Below, piece by piece: positions 1-8,530 of a stretch of DNA of 35,513 bases. The notes under the pieces were generated by a model, which saw nothing but the letters and a program-made list of their open reading frames with translations, searched no databases and had not been told where the DNA came from. Positions within the stretch are counted from its first letter, which is position 1; every line of letters starts with the position of its first letter. Source of the DNA: Bacteroidota bacterium (lineage in GTDB: Bacteria > Bacteroidota > Bacteroidia > Chitinophagales > Chitinophagaceae). Made by a program: the position numbers and the translations under genes. The stretch is from assembly GCA_013285855.1 (NCBI GenBank), contig JABDGW010000028.1, positions 1 to 35,513 of the forward strand. The letters are read 5' to 3'.

Positions 1-2
1 AC

Positions 3-2198
3 GGCACCTGGAATACCGTGCCTGCAGACTGGGCAACTTATTGTGTTGGGCAAATGGTAACCATTAAAGCAGTGAATGGCAATTATGTAACAATTGATCC
101 CGCATTACGCATTGATTATACCAGCAACCTTCAGCCGCAAATAAGGCCTGTTGCTTTAAAAACAAACGTTGGAATTGAATGCTTAAAAATTACACGCGTT
201 GATACAATCATCAATGGTAATTATGGATACAATATCAATTTTTCTTATGCTGATGATTGTTGGGTTACAGGCGTTGAATCAAACAAAAGCCAGGCGTCGC
301 ATATTTTACTTAATTCATGTAAAAATATTTCAATAAGCGGTTCTTATTTTCATGATGCATTTACGTATGATGGCACCGGTACTGCTGGCTATGGCATCAC
401 AATGATTCAGCACAACAGCGATTGCAAAGTTGAAAATTGCGTGTTGAGACATTTAAGACATTCTATGATTGCAAAGCAGGGTGCTAACGGAAATGTATTT
501 GCTTATAATTATTCGCTTGATCCATATCGTTCAGAAGATCCTCATGATGCAGGTGGTGATATGCTTTTGCATGGTCATTATCCTTTTGCCAATTTGTTTG
601 AAGGCAATATCGGGCAAAGCATTATTGTTGATGACACCTGGGGAGCTGCCGGACCATATAATACTTTTTTCAGAAACCGTACAGATTTATATGGCATTGT
701 TATTTTTGATCAGACTGTAAATTCATACAATCAGAATATTGTTGGCAATGAAGTAACCAGCAGTGATTCATTAAAAGGAAATTATTATTTACAACCCAAT
801 CACCAGTTTACTTACGATAACAATATAAGAGGCGTAATTCAACCTGCCGGCACCAATACATTAGATGATGCAAGCTATTACTTAACTGCACAACCTTATT
901 TCTGGAATGTAAGTTCTGCATGGCCATCTGTTGGTGGAAGTAATGCATTGGGTTCAGGCACCAATCCTGCGCAGGCAAGATATATTTCTGCGCAGAATAT
1001 AATTGTGTGCACAAAACAGCAATCCGTAAAATTGGTTATAACGGTTTCAGCGGATAGCATTAAATGTAACGGAGGCATTTCTCATATTGCAATAAGCGCT
1101 TCAGGTGGAACTGCGCCATACAATGGAACCGGTGATTTCTATAAACCTGCAGGAAATTATTCTTTTATTGTAACGGATGCAGCAGGGCAAAGCGATTCAG
1201 TAAAAATAAATTTAAGTGCGCCTTCACTCATTACTGCGTCAGCAAATACAACAGCTGCTCAAACCTGCAAATCATCGGGTTCAATTACCATCGTAAATAC
1301 AACAGGTGGCCGCCGGCCATATTGTTTTAGTCTGAATGGAATAAATTATGCTACTGGTTCTGTGTTTAAAAATCTTGCGTACGGGAATTATAAAGCATAT
1401 ATAAAAGATAGTTTAGGCTGTATTGATACGTTGAAAAATATTGTGGTTACAAGTACACCAACCATTAAGATAACTGTCAGCGTAATAAAAGCGGGCAGTT
1501 GTAAAGATGATGGAACTATCACCGTAAAACAAAGCGGTGGTGCTGCTCCTTTTCAATACAGCTTAAACAATATGAATTATATAAGTACTAATATATTTTA
1601 CAATCTCGCAGCAGGTACTTATACAGCCTGGGTAAAAGATAAAAACGGTTGCACCGATTCGCTTAAAAATATACTAGTGAGCCGTGTTGCAGCGCTTAAA
1701 GCCACTGTAACAAAAATCAATGTAAGTTGTAAGAATGCCGGCGATGGAAAAATCACCATTAAAGCAAGCGGCGGAAAACCTCCTTATTTGTATAGTATAG
1801 ATTCAATCAACTATACTTCAACTAATGTATTTACAAATTTAAGTGCCGGCACTTATAAGGCATGGGTGAAAGATACAAGCGCTTGTACCGCTTTTGCAAC
1901 TGCGATTATCAGTAACAGTAAAACAGCTTGCACATCTGCAAACGCATTTACGGGTACTGATTTTAAAATTTCTGTTAAGCCAAATCCTTCCAACACAAAT
2001 TTTGTAATGACAGTTAGCGGCAGCAACACAGAAAAAATTTACTTTTTTATTACCGATGTATATGGCAGAACCATGTACAAGTTTACCAACACAACAAAAA
2101 AATATTTTCAATTTGGTGAAGACTTTACTCCGGGTGTTTATATGCTTAAAGTTTCGAATGGCAGCACTGCTCAAATCTATAAATTAATAAAGCAATAA
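3..2198 (+). CDS. Exported beta-helix protein with SprB repeats and T9SS sorting tail (5' truncated)
   Basis: The reading frame is open to the left edge, so the true start lies outside the window; the GTG at 18 is only an internal codon. The first 300 or so residues have the Asn/Gly-rich short-strand pattern of right-handed parallel beta-helix proteins (pectate-lyase-like; for example NCKVEN, GNVFAYN, LFEGNIGQS). From about residue 335 four tandem SprB-type modules of roughly 75 residues follow, each with a C..GGxxPYxYS..GxY.A.V.D..GC pattern. The last 75 residues (VKPNPS... ending YKLIKQ) form a T9SS type A sorting domain. Family knowledge suggests secretion across the outer membrane and surface attachment or release, possibly acting on a polysaccharide. 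No catalytic residues can be assigned. The downstream GH16 gene on the same strand fits a carbohydrate role. Confidence 0.8.
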   Translation, partial: GTWNTVPADWATYCVGQMVTIKAVNGNYVTIDPALRIDYTSNLQPQIRPVALKTNVGIECLKITRVDTIINGNYGYNINFSYADDCWVTGVESNKSQASHILLNSCKNISISGSYFHDAFTYDGTGTAGYGITMIQHNSDCKVENCVLRHLRHSMIAKQGANGNVFAYNYSLDPYRSEDPHDAGGDMLLHGHYPFANLFEGNIGQSIIVDDTWGAAGPYNTFFRNRTDLYGIVIFDQTVNSYNQNIVGNEVTSSDSLKGNYYLQPNHQFTYDNNIRGVIQPAGTNTLDDASYYLTAQPYFWNVSSAWPSVGGSNALGSGTNPAQARYISAQNIIVCTKQQSVKLVITVSADSIKCNGGISHIAISASGGTAPYNGTGDFYKPAGNYSFIVTDAAGQSDSVKINLSAPSLITASANTTAAQTCKSSGSITIVNTTGGRRPYCFSLNGINYATGSVFKNLAYGNYKAYIKDSLGCIDTLKNIVVTSTPTIKITVSVIKAGSCKDDGTITVKQSGGAAPFQYSLNNMNYISTNIFYNLAAGTYTAWVKDKNGCTDSLKNILVSRVAALKATVTKINVSCKNAGDGKITIKASGGKPPYLYSIDSINYTSTNVFTNLSAGTYKAWVKDTSACTAFATAIISNSKTACTSANAFTGTDFKISVKPNPSNTNFVMTVSGSNTEKIYFFITDVYGRTMYKFTNTTKKYFQFGEDFTPGVYMLKVSNGSTAQIYKLIKQ

Positions 2199-2268
2199 TA
2201 ATTTCACGCATAGTTTTAAGAAAATCAAATACTGCTTTAATTTATCTTTATTTTTTTAAGCTTGCATT

Positions 2269-3081
2269 ATGTATAAACACTTTGATAAAGTATTAAACCG
2301 CTGTTTTGTTTTATTTTTTATTTGCCTGTTTTCATTCTGCAAAATATCAACCGGGCAAAATACTAATATAACCCCTTCACCTCCTGATAAATCAACATAC
2401 CAATTAGTTTGGTCAGATGAATTTGATGGTTCTTCCATTGATGCAGCTATCTGGAATTTTGAAACCGGAAATAATAATGGCTGGGGTAATAACGAGCAGG
2501 AATATTACCAGCCGAATAATGCCACTATCGAAAACGGTAATCTTGTTATAACAGCAAAAAAAGAAACTGTTGGTTTTTATCATTATACTTCTTCGCGCAT
2601 GACAACACGAGGAAAAAAAGAGTTTTATTATGGCAGGATTGAAGCCCGTATTAAACTGCCTGTGGGGCAAGGTTTTTGGCCGGCCTTCTGGATGCTTGGT
2701 TCAAACATAAATACTGTAAACTGGCCTGCCTGCGGTGAAACGGATATTATGGAACATATAAATACTGACAGTGTTATTCATGGAACAATACATTGGGATA
2801 ATAGTGGACATCAGCAGAATACTGGTACAACTTCCTCGTCTCCTTCAGCATATCATGTGTATGGTGTGCAATGGGATAAATCTTCAATAAAATGGTATGT
2901 GGACAGCATTCAGTATCATGTAGCAAGTATTACAGGTAATGACACAGAAGAATTTCACCAGCCTTTTTTCATCCTGTTAAATTTTGCGGTTGGCGGTAAC
3001 TGGCCTGGCCAAACTATTGATGACAGTTTGCTGCCTGCGAAAATGTATATAGATTATGTACGGGTTTACCAGAAAAAATGA
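2269..3081 (+). CDS. Secreted glycoside hydrolase family 16 (beta-glucanase/laminarinase type)
   Basis: This 270-aa protein starts with a signal peptide (hydrophobic stretch about residues 12-24, likely cleavage after STGQ) and continues directly as one GH16 jelly-roll domain. The family opening VWSDEFDG is near residue 48. The catalytic signature ETDIME holds nucleophile Glu157, Asp159 and acid/base Glu162. The aromatic substrate-cleft segments (FWPAFWMLG and IHGTIHW) and the C-terminal IDYVRVYQKK strand are all present, so the enzyme looks complete. GH16 members of this type hydrolyse beta-1,3 or mixed-linked beta-glucans by a retaining mechanism. The exact substrate cannot be read from sequence. 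There is no T9SS tail, so the enzyme is probably periplasmic or released by another route. A TATCTTTA box lies about 20 nt before the start, a one-mismatch -7 element. Confidence 0.9.
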   Translation: MYKHFDKVLNRCFVLFFICLFSFCKISTGQNTNITPSPPDKSTYQLVWSDEFDGSSIDAAIWNFETGNNNGWGNNEQEYYQPNNATIENGNLVITAKKETVGFYHYTSSRMTTRGKKEFYYGRIEARIKLPVGQGFWPAFWMLGSNINTVNWPACGETDIMEHINTDSVIHGTIHWDNSGHQQNTGTTSSSPSAYHVYGVQWDKSSIKWYVDSIQYHVASITGNDTEEFHQPFFILLNFAVGGNWPGQTIDDSLLPAKMYIDYVRVYQKK

Positions 3082-3154
3082 AGTATAATTATTAAGCATG
3101 AATATTGAAAAATATAGCAATGAAATTTTGTAAGTTGCACAGGAAACTTATGTT

Positions 3155-3685
3155 ATGAAAACAACTATCCTCACAATTTTATTGCTTATCACCGGTAAAT
3201 GCTTTTGCCAAAACACCGCTGTCCCCAAAATTGAAAACGACACACTTTATACTGCAAGCGGCTATAAAATAACTGCCGGCCAAGAGATAAAACTCGGTAT
3301 TGGAACAAAGGATAATGGTGACTTCAAATACATCAGCGCATCAAATTCCTTTTTGCCAAACGCCAGGGAGCAGTCTTTAAAAAGAACTAAAAATGGCCAT
3401 ACGGTTATTGTAAAAAAGTTGAAACCGGAAGGCAATTCCAAAAACGGTTATGTATATTATATTGTTGTAGGCGTTGGTGAACCTGTAAATTATCAATGCG
3501 ATGTTGAAAGTGCAATTACTGCCGGTGAAATAATTGTGCCGGATCAATATAAAACTAAAACTACTTCTGCTCAACCGCTAAGTGTTGCTGATGAACTTGC
3601 TAAACTTAAAAAGCTTTATGATGATAGTGTAATAACCAAAGAGGAATATGAAGCGCAAAAGAAAAAACTACTTGACGGCAATTAA
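3155..3685 (+). CDS. Secreted protein with C-terminal SHOCT-like motif
   Basis: The 176-aa product begins with a clear signal peptide (MKTTILTILLLITGKCFCQ, probable cleavage after FCQ). The middle, residues 20-140, is a beta-rich unassigned region. Residues 145-176 (ADELAKLKKLYDDSVITKEE and onward) match the SHOCT pattern, a short helical hairpin usually placed at the C-terminus of proteins of many kinds and thought to mediate oligomerisation or binding. The gene stands alone: 73 nt separate it from the GH16 gene, and the next gene is convergent. Function unknown; only the export signal and the SHOCT tail are supported. Confidence 0.7.
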   Translation: MKTTILTILLLITGKCFCQNTAVPKIENDTLYTASGYKITAGQEIKLGIGTKDNGDFKYISASNSFLPNAREQSLKRTKNGHTVIVKKLKPEGNSKNGYVYYIVVGVGEPVNYQCDVESAITAGEIIVPDQYKTKTTSAQPLSVADELAKLKKLYDDSVITKEEYEAQKKKLLDGN

Positions 3686-3794
3686 TTATTATTTCAATAA
3701 TCAAAAAGAAGATTCCATGGTTTGGCCCGTCAGTGAATTAGTAACTATAAAAACTAATTCTTTTTATTCCATTGAGGATATAATCCATAATTTT

Positions 3795-5099
3795 TTATGT
3801 TAACTCAATCACCGTTATCTCCGGCAAAATACCAACACGTCCGGGATAACCGATAAAACCATAACCACGGTTCACGTATAATTTTTGTTTACCTTCTTCA
3901 TATAAACCCGCCCACTCTTTATAAAACCATTGCACGGGACTCCATTTAAAATAAGGATTTTCTACGCCAAATTGCATACCATGCGTGTGGCCAGCAAGCA
4001 TTAAATCAATGTCAGGATATTTTGGCCGCACTTCTGCATCCCAATGGCTGGGGTCATGACTCATCAAAATTTTAAAAGCATAATTTTCTGTTCCTGGATA
4101 AGCCAAATCCATCCTGCCATATTTTGGAAAACGGCCAAATGCGCTCCAGTTCTCAATGCCAAGCAAAGCAATCTGCTGGTTGTTTTTTTCAAGAATAACA
4201 TGTTCATTCATTAATAATCTCCAGCCAAGTTCTCCATGAATTTTTTTCAGCCTTTCTAAATTTTCTTTTTTTGCTTCATCGCTTGGCCAACTTGTATAAT
4301 CGCCATAATCATGATTGCCTAACGTACTATACACACCCATCGGTGCTTTTATTTTATCAAACACATCCATATAATTGTGCATCTCATCGGCTTTATCATT
4401 CACCAGATCACCGGTAAATAAAATAAGGTCAGCGTTCTGTTTTAAAACAAGATCCACTCCCCTTTTCACAGCTGTTTTATCTGTAAAACTTCCGCTGTGA
4501 ATATCGCTTACCTGCACAATTTTTAATCCTTTAAATGCAGAAGGCAAATTGTTGAATGAAAGCTTTAATTTTCTAACCTTATAATTATACTTATTAGAAA
4601 ATCCAACCAGTAAAGTGCCGAATAGAGTGCTGCCCAATGCAATGCCCGTCCAGGTTAAAAAAGCGGAGCGGCTTATATAATTATTTTCGTGTGTAAAATC
4701 AACGCCTGATTTCGGAAATATTTTTGACATAAGCCAAACGGCAAACCTTCGGATATCATCTAACAAAAAGAAAACCGCCGCAATTAATTTAGCAAAGAAT
4801 AAACCGATAATGATAGCGAAAACATAATTTCTGAATGCTGCATGGTCTTCAAGATAATTGGTATATGGCAATACTATAATAAAAATAACGGCGCTTAACG
4901 CTAATAGCCAATACAGTGAGAAAATTATGGTTCGCGTTTTATCACTGTTATTCTGCGCTAAAAATTTCACAGCAGTAAAAACATAAAAATCTATTACCAG
5001 TAAAATAAGTATGATAATCCACCAGCCATTCCAGTTTCGCATAAAATTTTTTACAAAGTAAACAACATGCTTTATAAGATGTTGATAAAAATCGTGCAT
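3795..5099 (-). CDS. Membrane-anchored calcineurin-like metallophosphoesterase
   Basis: This 434-aa protein has four predicted membrane segments (about residues 26-48, 57-77, 91-113 and 146-166), followed by a metallophosphoesterase domain from about residue 190. The metal-binding motifs are complete and in order: DIH (Asp199, His201), GDLVND (Asp231), GNHD (Asn262, His263), a lone His in MSHDPSHW, and AGHTHG near residue 370. The domain resembles the YaeI/YkuE group, members of which act on lipid-linked phosphoesters such as UDP-diacylglucosamine. The actual substrate here is not determinable. The gene is divergent from the UPF0173 hydrolase gene, with 78 nt between the two starts, so their promoters must lie in the same short interval. 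Confidence 0.88.
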   Translation of the reverse strand: MHDFYQHLIKHVVYFVKNFMRNWNGWWIIILILLVIDFYVFTAVKFLAQNNSDKTRTIIFSLYWLLALSAVIFIIVLPYTNYLEDHAAFRNYVFAIIIGLFFAKLIAAVFFLLDDIRRFAVWLMSKIFPKSGVDFTHENNYISRSAFLTWTGIALGSTLFGTLLVGFSNKYNYKVRKLKLSFNNLPSAFKGLKIVQVSDIHSGSFTDKTAVKRGVDLVLKQNADLILFTGDLVNDKADEMHNYMDVFDKIKAPMGVYSTLGNHDYGDYTSWPSDEAKKENLERLKKIHGELGWRLLMNEHVILEKNNQQIALLGIENWSAFGRFPKYGRMDLAYPGTENYAFKILMSHDPSHWDAEVRPKYPDIDLMLAGHTHGMQFGVENPYFKWSPVQWFYKEWAGLYEEGKQKLYVNRGYGFIGYPGRVGILPEITVIELT

Positions 5100-5121
5100 A
5101 AATAATCTTAAAAAATTAATA

Positions 5122-5155
5122 TTGCTGAGACAGTAATTGTAAAAAATTACTTTTG
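5122..5155 (+). promoter_or_regulatory. Candidate Bacteroidota sigma-A promoter for the UPF0173 gene
   Basis: TACTTTTG at 5148-5155 matches the TAnnTTTG -7 consensus exactly. A TTG at 5122-5124 sits 23 nt upstream, slightly longer than the usual 19-21 spacing. The ATG is 22 nt downstream of the -7 box. Confidence 0.45.
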
Positions 5156-5177
5156 TGCCCTTTTAAACAAATTCTAA

Positions 5178-5867
5178 ATGAAATTCACATATTTTGGGCA
5201 AGCGTGTTTCCAGGTTGAAATAAACAATAAAAAGATATTGTTTGATCCGTTTATCACACCTAATCCGCTTGCAAAACATATTAATATTGACGAAATAAAA
5301 GCTGATTATATTTTCTTATCACATGGTCATGGAGATCATATTGCAGATTTAATTGCTATTGCAAAACGCACTAAAGCAACCTGTGTTGGCGCAGCAGAAG
5401 TTGCAACATGGTTTGGAAAAAACGGTATTGAAAAAACACATCCTTTAAACCATGGCGGCCCTGTAAAATTTGATTTTGGAAATGTGCGTGCTGTAAATGC
5501 CATTCACTCATCTTCATTTCCTGATGGCAGTTATGCAGGCAATCCTTTTGGCTTTGTGTTTACTTCCACTGAAGGAAATTTTTATTTCGCCGGTGATACA
5601 GCGCTTACCATGGATATGCAGTTAATACCACGTTGGGCAAAACTTAATTTTGCAGTGCTGCCAATTGGCGGTAATTATACAATGGATGCAGCAGATGCAG
5701 TTATTGCTGCTGATTTTATTAATTGCGATACAATTGTTGGTGTTCATTACAACACATTTGAACTGATTAAAATTGATACAGAAAAAGCAATCGCAGATTT
5801 TAAAGCAGCAGGCAAAAATTTATTGCTGCCTGCAATTGGTGAAATGATAAACCCTCTAACTCCCTAA
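5178..5867 (+). CDS. UPF0173-family metal-dependent hydrolase (metallo-beta-lactamase fold)
   Basis: The 229-aa protein is a single metallo-beta-lactamase-fold domain. It opens with the family-typical MKFTYFGQACFQVE strand pair and carries the HxHxDH metal motif (His49, His51, Asp53, His54). A later FAGDTAL segment holds the bridging Asp, and GVHYNTF holds the last His. This matches the UPF0173 (YtkL-like) family, whose physiological substrate is not established. The last five residues (NPLTP) and the stop codon are encoded by the left arm of a dispersed palindromic repeat (5849-5937). The native C-terminus has therefore probably been replaced or slightly changed by insertion of that repeat. 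Confidence 0.88.
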   Translation: MKFTYFGQACFQVEINNKKILFDPFITPNPLAKHINIDEIKADYIFLSHGHGDHIADLIAIAKRTKATCVGAAEVATWFGKNGIEKTHPLNHGGPVKFDFGNVRAVNAIHSSSFPDGSYAGNPFGFVFTSTEGNFYFAGDTALTMDMQLIPRWAKLNFAVLPIGGNYTMDAADAVIAADFINCDTIVGVHYNTFELIKIDTEKAIADFKAAGKNLLLPAIGEMINPLTP

Positions 5868-5937
5868 AAAGAGAATAAGAGGAAAAAGATTATAATTTTT
5901 AACGATTTTAAAAGCCCCTTTAGGGGTTTGGGGTTTT
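5849..5937. repeat. Dispersed palindromic (REP/MITE-like) repeat between UPF0173 gene and parA
   Basis: The left arm (5849-5875, AACCCTCTAACTCCCTAAA core) and the right arm (5910-5937, GCCCCTTTAGGGGTTTGGGG core) are imperfect inverted copies of each other around an AT-rich 34-nt centre. The right arm also folds on itself (CCCC-TTTA-GGGG). The unit resembles C- and G-tract intergenic repeats that I recall as common in Bacteroidota genomes. It supplies the final codons and stop of the upstream gene and ends 2 nt before the parA start codon. Confidence 0.6.
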
Positions 5938-5939
5938 AT

Positions 5940-6740
5940 ATGGCAAGAACAATAGGTGTGGCGAATCAGAAAGGTGGTGTTGGCAAAACAACAACTGCAA
6001 TAAATCTTGCAGCAAGTCTTGCCGTGCTTGAATTTAAAACACTGCTGGTTGATGCAGATCCGCAGGCAAACAGCACAACAGGTATTGGCTTTGATCTGCA
6101 TAATATTACAAAAAGTCTTTACGATTGCATGGTGAACAATACACCGGCTGAAGAAGTAATATTAAAAACAGATGTTCCCTATCTTGATCTTATTCCATCG
6201 CATATAGATTTGGTAGGCGCAGAAATTGAAATGATCAATTATCCTGACAGGGAACTTATATTAAAACGCGTTCTTGAACCCATAAAAAATGGGTATGAGT
6301 TTATTGTAATTGACTGCTCGCCTTCACTTGGATTGATAACCGTAAATGCATTGGTTGCTGCTGACAGTGTAGCCATTCCTGTGCAATGTGAATTCTTTGC
6401 TTTGGAAGGATTAGGCAAATTGCTTAATACTATAAAGATTGTGCAAAGCCGTTTAAATACTGAACTGCAGATAGAAGGTATTTTAATGACGATGTATGAT
6501 GGCAGGCTGCGCTTGTGTAACCAGGTTGTAAATGAAGTGCGCCGCCATTTTGAAGACATGGTTTTTAGTACCATCATTCACCGCAATAGCAAATTAAGTG
6601 AAGCGCCAAGTGTTGGCAAACCTGTTGTATTGTATGATTCCGATTGCAAAGGCGCCATTAATTATTTGAATCTTGCAAAAGAAGTGCTGCAGAAAAATGA
6701 TATGACGAGAATGAAACAAGAAGAAAGAATATTAGAATAA
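5940..6740 (+). CDS. parA: Chromosome partitioning ATPase ParA (Soj)
   Basis: This is a deviant Walker A ATPase of the ParA/MinD family that drives segregation of ParB-bound origin DNA. The P-loop KGGVGKTTT is at residues 11-19 and includes the signature Lys11. Walker A' DADPQANST is near residue 43, and the Walker B strand [11 protein letters not shown] follows. At 266 aa it is of normal length for chromosomal ParA. I chose the ATG at 5940 ([13 protein letters not shown]) because homologues start there; the in-frame TTG at 5928 lies inside the palindromic repeat. The gene is 14 nt upstream of parB on the same strand and heads a parA-parB-DUF5683 unit. Its immediate leader lies in the repeat, so the promoter must lie in or before the repeat. 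Confidence 0.95.
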   Translation: MARTIGVANQKGGVGKTTTAINLAASLAVLEFKTLLVDADPQANSTTGIGFDLHNITKSLYDCMVNNTPAEEVILKTDVPYLDLIPSHIDLVGAEIEMINYPDRELILKRVLEPIKNGYEFIVIDCSPSLGLITVNALVAADSVAIPVQCEFFALEGLGKLLNTIKIVQSRLNTELQIEGILMTMYDGRLRLCNQVVNEVRRHFEDMVFSTIIHRNSKLSEAPSVGKPVVLYDSDCKGAINYLNLAKEVLQKNDMTRMKQEERILE

Positions 6741-6754
6741 AACAAAAGAATTAA

Positions 6755-7669
6755 ATGACTAAACAAAATAAAGATACGCTGGGTAAGGGAATACGTTCGT
6801 TATTGCAAAGCATAGATTCTGACCTTAAAACCACAACAGGAAATTTAAAAACAGATATAGTTGAAGCGGCAACAAATATTCTGCGCATTCCGCTTAATCA
6901 GATACAACCCAACCCAAAAAATCCCCGCCGCGATTTTAATGAAACAGCTTTACAGGAACTTGCATCATCATTAAAGCAATTTGATCTTGTACAGCCGCTT
7001 ACTGTTTCAAAACTTGCAGACGGAAAGTACCAGTTGGTTGCCGGTGAAAGAAGATTACGCGCTGCTAAAATCGCCGGTTTAAAAGATGTGCCTGCTTATG
7101 TGCGCCAAAGCAACGACAGGGAATTACTGGAACTTGCATTGCTGGAAAATTTACAGCGTGAAGATTTAAATGCAATTGAAATTGGCCTTAGTTATAAGCG
7201 CATGATGGATGAATTAAATTATACGCAGGAGCAGGTTGCAGAGCGCATGGGAAAAGAAAGAAGCACTGTTACAAATTATATCCGCCTTTTAAAATTGCCG
7301 CCTGATATACAGGTTGCTGTGCGCAATGGTGAATTAAGTATGGGCCATGCAAGAGCCATTATAAATATTGATACAGTTGATAAACAGTTGTTTCTTTTTC
7401 ATGAAATAAAACATAAACAATTAAGTGTACGGCAAACAGAAGAACTTGTAAGAAAGCTGTATCGTAGTCCTTCAATTGCTGTTAAATCTTCAGCAAAAAC
7501 AAATCTTAACGAGGCTTACAAACGTATTGAAGATAATTTAGCCTCTTATTTTTCAACAAAGGTTGTGCTCACGCATAATTCAAATGGCAAAGGCAATATT
7601 GTTATCGAATATTATTCAAAAGATGAACTGGATAAAATTCTTGAACTCATGCATACGCAGGCAGATTAA
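6755..7669 (+). CDS. parB: Chromosome partitioning protein ParB
   Basis: The 304-aa protein has the ParB/Srx-like N-terminal domain (about residues 42-135), including the CTP/DNA-contact motif GERRLRA at 97-103 and the ENLQRE box near 131. A helix-turn-helix follows at about 157-181 (TQEQVAERMGKERSTVTNYI), with a C-terminal dimerisation region at the end. ParB binds parS near the origin, forms a CTP-dependent sliding clamp and partners ParA, encoded just upstream. No palindrome close to canonical parS (TGTTTCACGTGAAACA) was seen in this window, so the sites must lie elsewhere. The stop codon is followed after 1 nt by the start of the DUF5683 gene. Confidence 0.95.
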   Translation: MTKQNKDTLGKGIRSLLQSIDSDLKTTTGNLKTDIVEAATNILRIPLNQIQPNPKNPRRDFNETALQELASSLKQFDLVQPLTVSKLADGKYQLVAGERRLRAAKIAGLKDVPAYVRQSNDRELLELALLENLQREDLNAIEIGLSYKRMMDELNYTQEQVAERMGKERSTVTNYIRLLKLPPDIQVAVRNGELSMGHARAIINIDTVDKQLFLFHEIKHKQLSVRQTEELVRKLYRSPSIAVKSSAKTNLNEAYKRIEDNLASYFSTKVVLTHNSNGKGNIVIEYYSKDELDKILELMHTQAD

Positions 7670-7670
7670 A

Positions 7671-8339
7671 ATGCGTGTAATTTATTGCTTCATATTAATT
7701 ATTCCTGCTTTCATTATTTCTCTTACATCAATTGCGCAAACCGATAGTGCAACCAAAGTAAATAATGGAAAAGAAGTTTTACTTGATACGCTTAAACCAA
7801 AAAAAGACAACGCGACAATTGCACTCGCAAAAAAAGATTCAGTAATTGAAAAAAAACATGACCCTCATAAAGCCACGTTACGTTCTGCGATAATTCCGGG
7901 CTGGGGCCAGGCATACAATCGTGAATACTGGAAAATACCGATTGTGTATGGTGCACTTGCCGTGCCGGCAAGTTTATTTATTTACAACAATAAATGGTAT
8001 CAGAAGACAAAAGAAGCGTATGAAATTTTAGTAACCAAAGACAGCGCAAATTTTTCCACGATAGATCCAAAGTTGCAAGGCCTTGCGCCGGAAGACCTTC
8101 AGTATTACAGGAATTCTTTCAGAAAGAACAGGGATTATTCCGTTTTGTTTTTTCTGCTTGTATGGGGATTAAATGTTGCCGATGCAACTGTGTTTGCGCA
8201 TTTAAAAGATTTCGATGTAAGCAATGATCTTAGCATGCACATACAGCCTGATTATAATCTCAATACAAAATCTCCTTCCCTTTTAGTGGCGTTAAGCATA
8301 AAAAATAAACAGGTAAAAACATTGCCTTCTGCTTTTTAA
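7671..8339 (+). CDS. DUF5683 membrane protein of the parAB-dapB cluster
   Basis: The start is placed at the ATG at 7671, one base after the parB stop. This gives a good signal peptide (MRVIYCFILIIPAFIISLTS, cleavage near IAQ); a longer frame to 7563 merely overlaps parB. The 222-aa protein contains the DUF5683 core from about residue 65: KATLRSAIIPGWGQAYN, then a hydrophobic segment with IPIVYGALAVPASLFIY, and later FFLLVWGLNVADATVFAHL. The position between parB and dapB is typical of Bacteroidota. The biochemical role is unknown. Two hydrophobic segments suggest an envelope protein. Confidence 0.85.
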   Translation: MRVIYCFILIIPAFIISLTSIAQTDSATKVNNGKEVLLDTLKPKKDNATIALAKKDSVIEKKHDPHKATLRSAIIPGWGQAYNREYWKIPIVYGALAVPASLFIYNNKWYQKTKEAYEILVTKDSANFSTIDPKLQGLAPEDLQYYRNSFRKNRDYSVLFFLLVWGLNVADATVFAHLKDFDVSNDLSMHIQPDYNLNTKSPSLLVALSIKNKQVKTLPSAF

Positions 8340-8386
8340 TATTTCATTAATTGACTGTCCACATGTAGCAGCCAATAGTTAATTTG

Positions 8387-8470
8387 AACCACATAGGCAC
8401 AATAGCAATCATAGATTTCACATAGACTTTTTCTATGTGGTTTCTTATGTATCTATGTTTCTATGTGGTT
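8387..8470. repeat. Dispersed palindromic repeat with CTATGTGGTT/AACCACATAG ends
   Basis: AACCACATAG at 8387-8396 and CTATGTGGTT at 8461-8470 are perfect 10-nt inverted ends. A second direct copy of CTATGTGGTT lies at 8433-8442, and an inner 7-bp hairpin (CACATAG at 8419-8425 with CTATGTG at 8433-8439) is nested inside. The interior repeats variants of CATAGAT/ATCTATG. It fills much of the 191-nt gap before dapB and looks like a non-coding dispersed repeat unit. Confidence 0.55.
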
Positions 8471-8530
8471 GCATTCCTGCAATCCAAACTTTAATGATAT
8501 AACTCAACTGATATTTTTTATTTTGCACAC

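Noticed and set aside
5928-5939. TTG at 5928 as the parA start
   Set aside because: It would add GFY from inside the palindromic repeat; homologues begin at the ATG at 5940.
7563-7670. Longer N-terminus for the DUF5683 gene
   Set aside because: The extra 36 codons overlap parB in another frame and would hide the signal peptide that starts at 7671.
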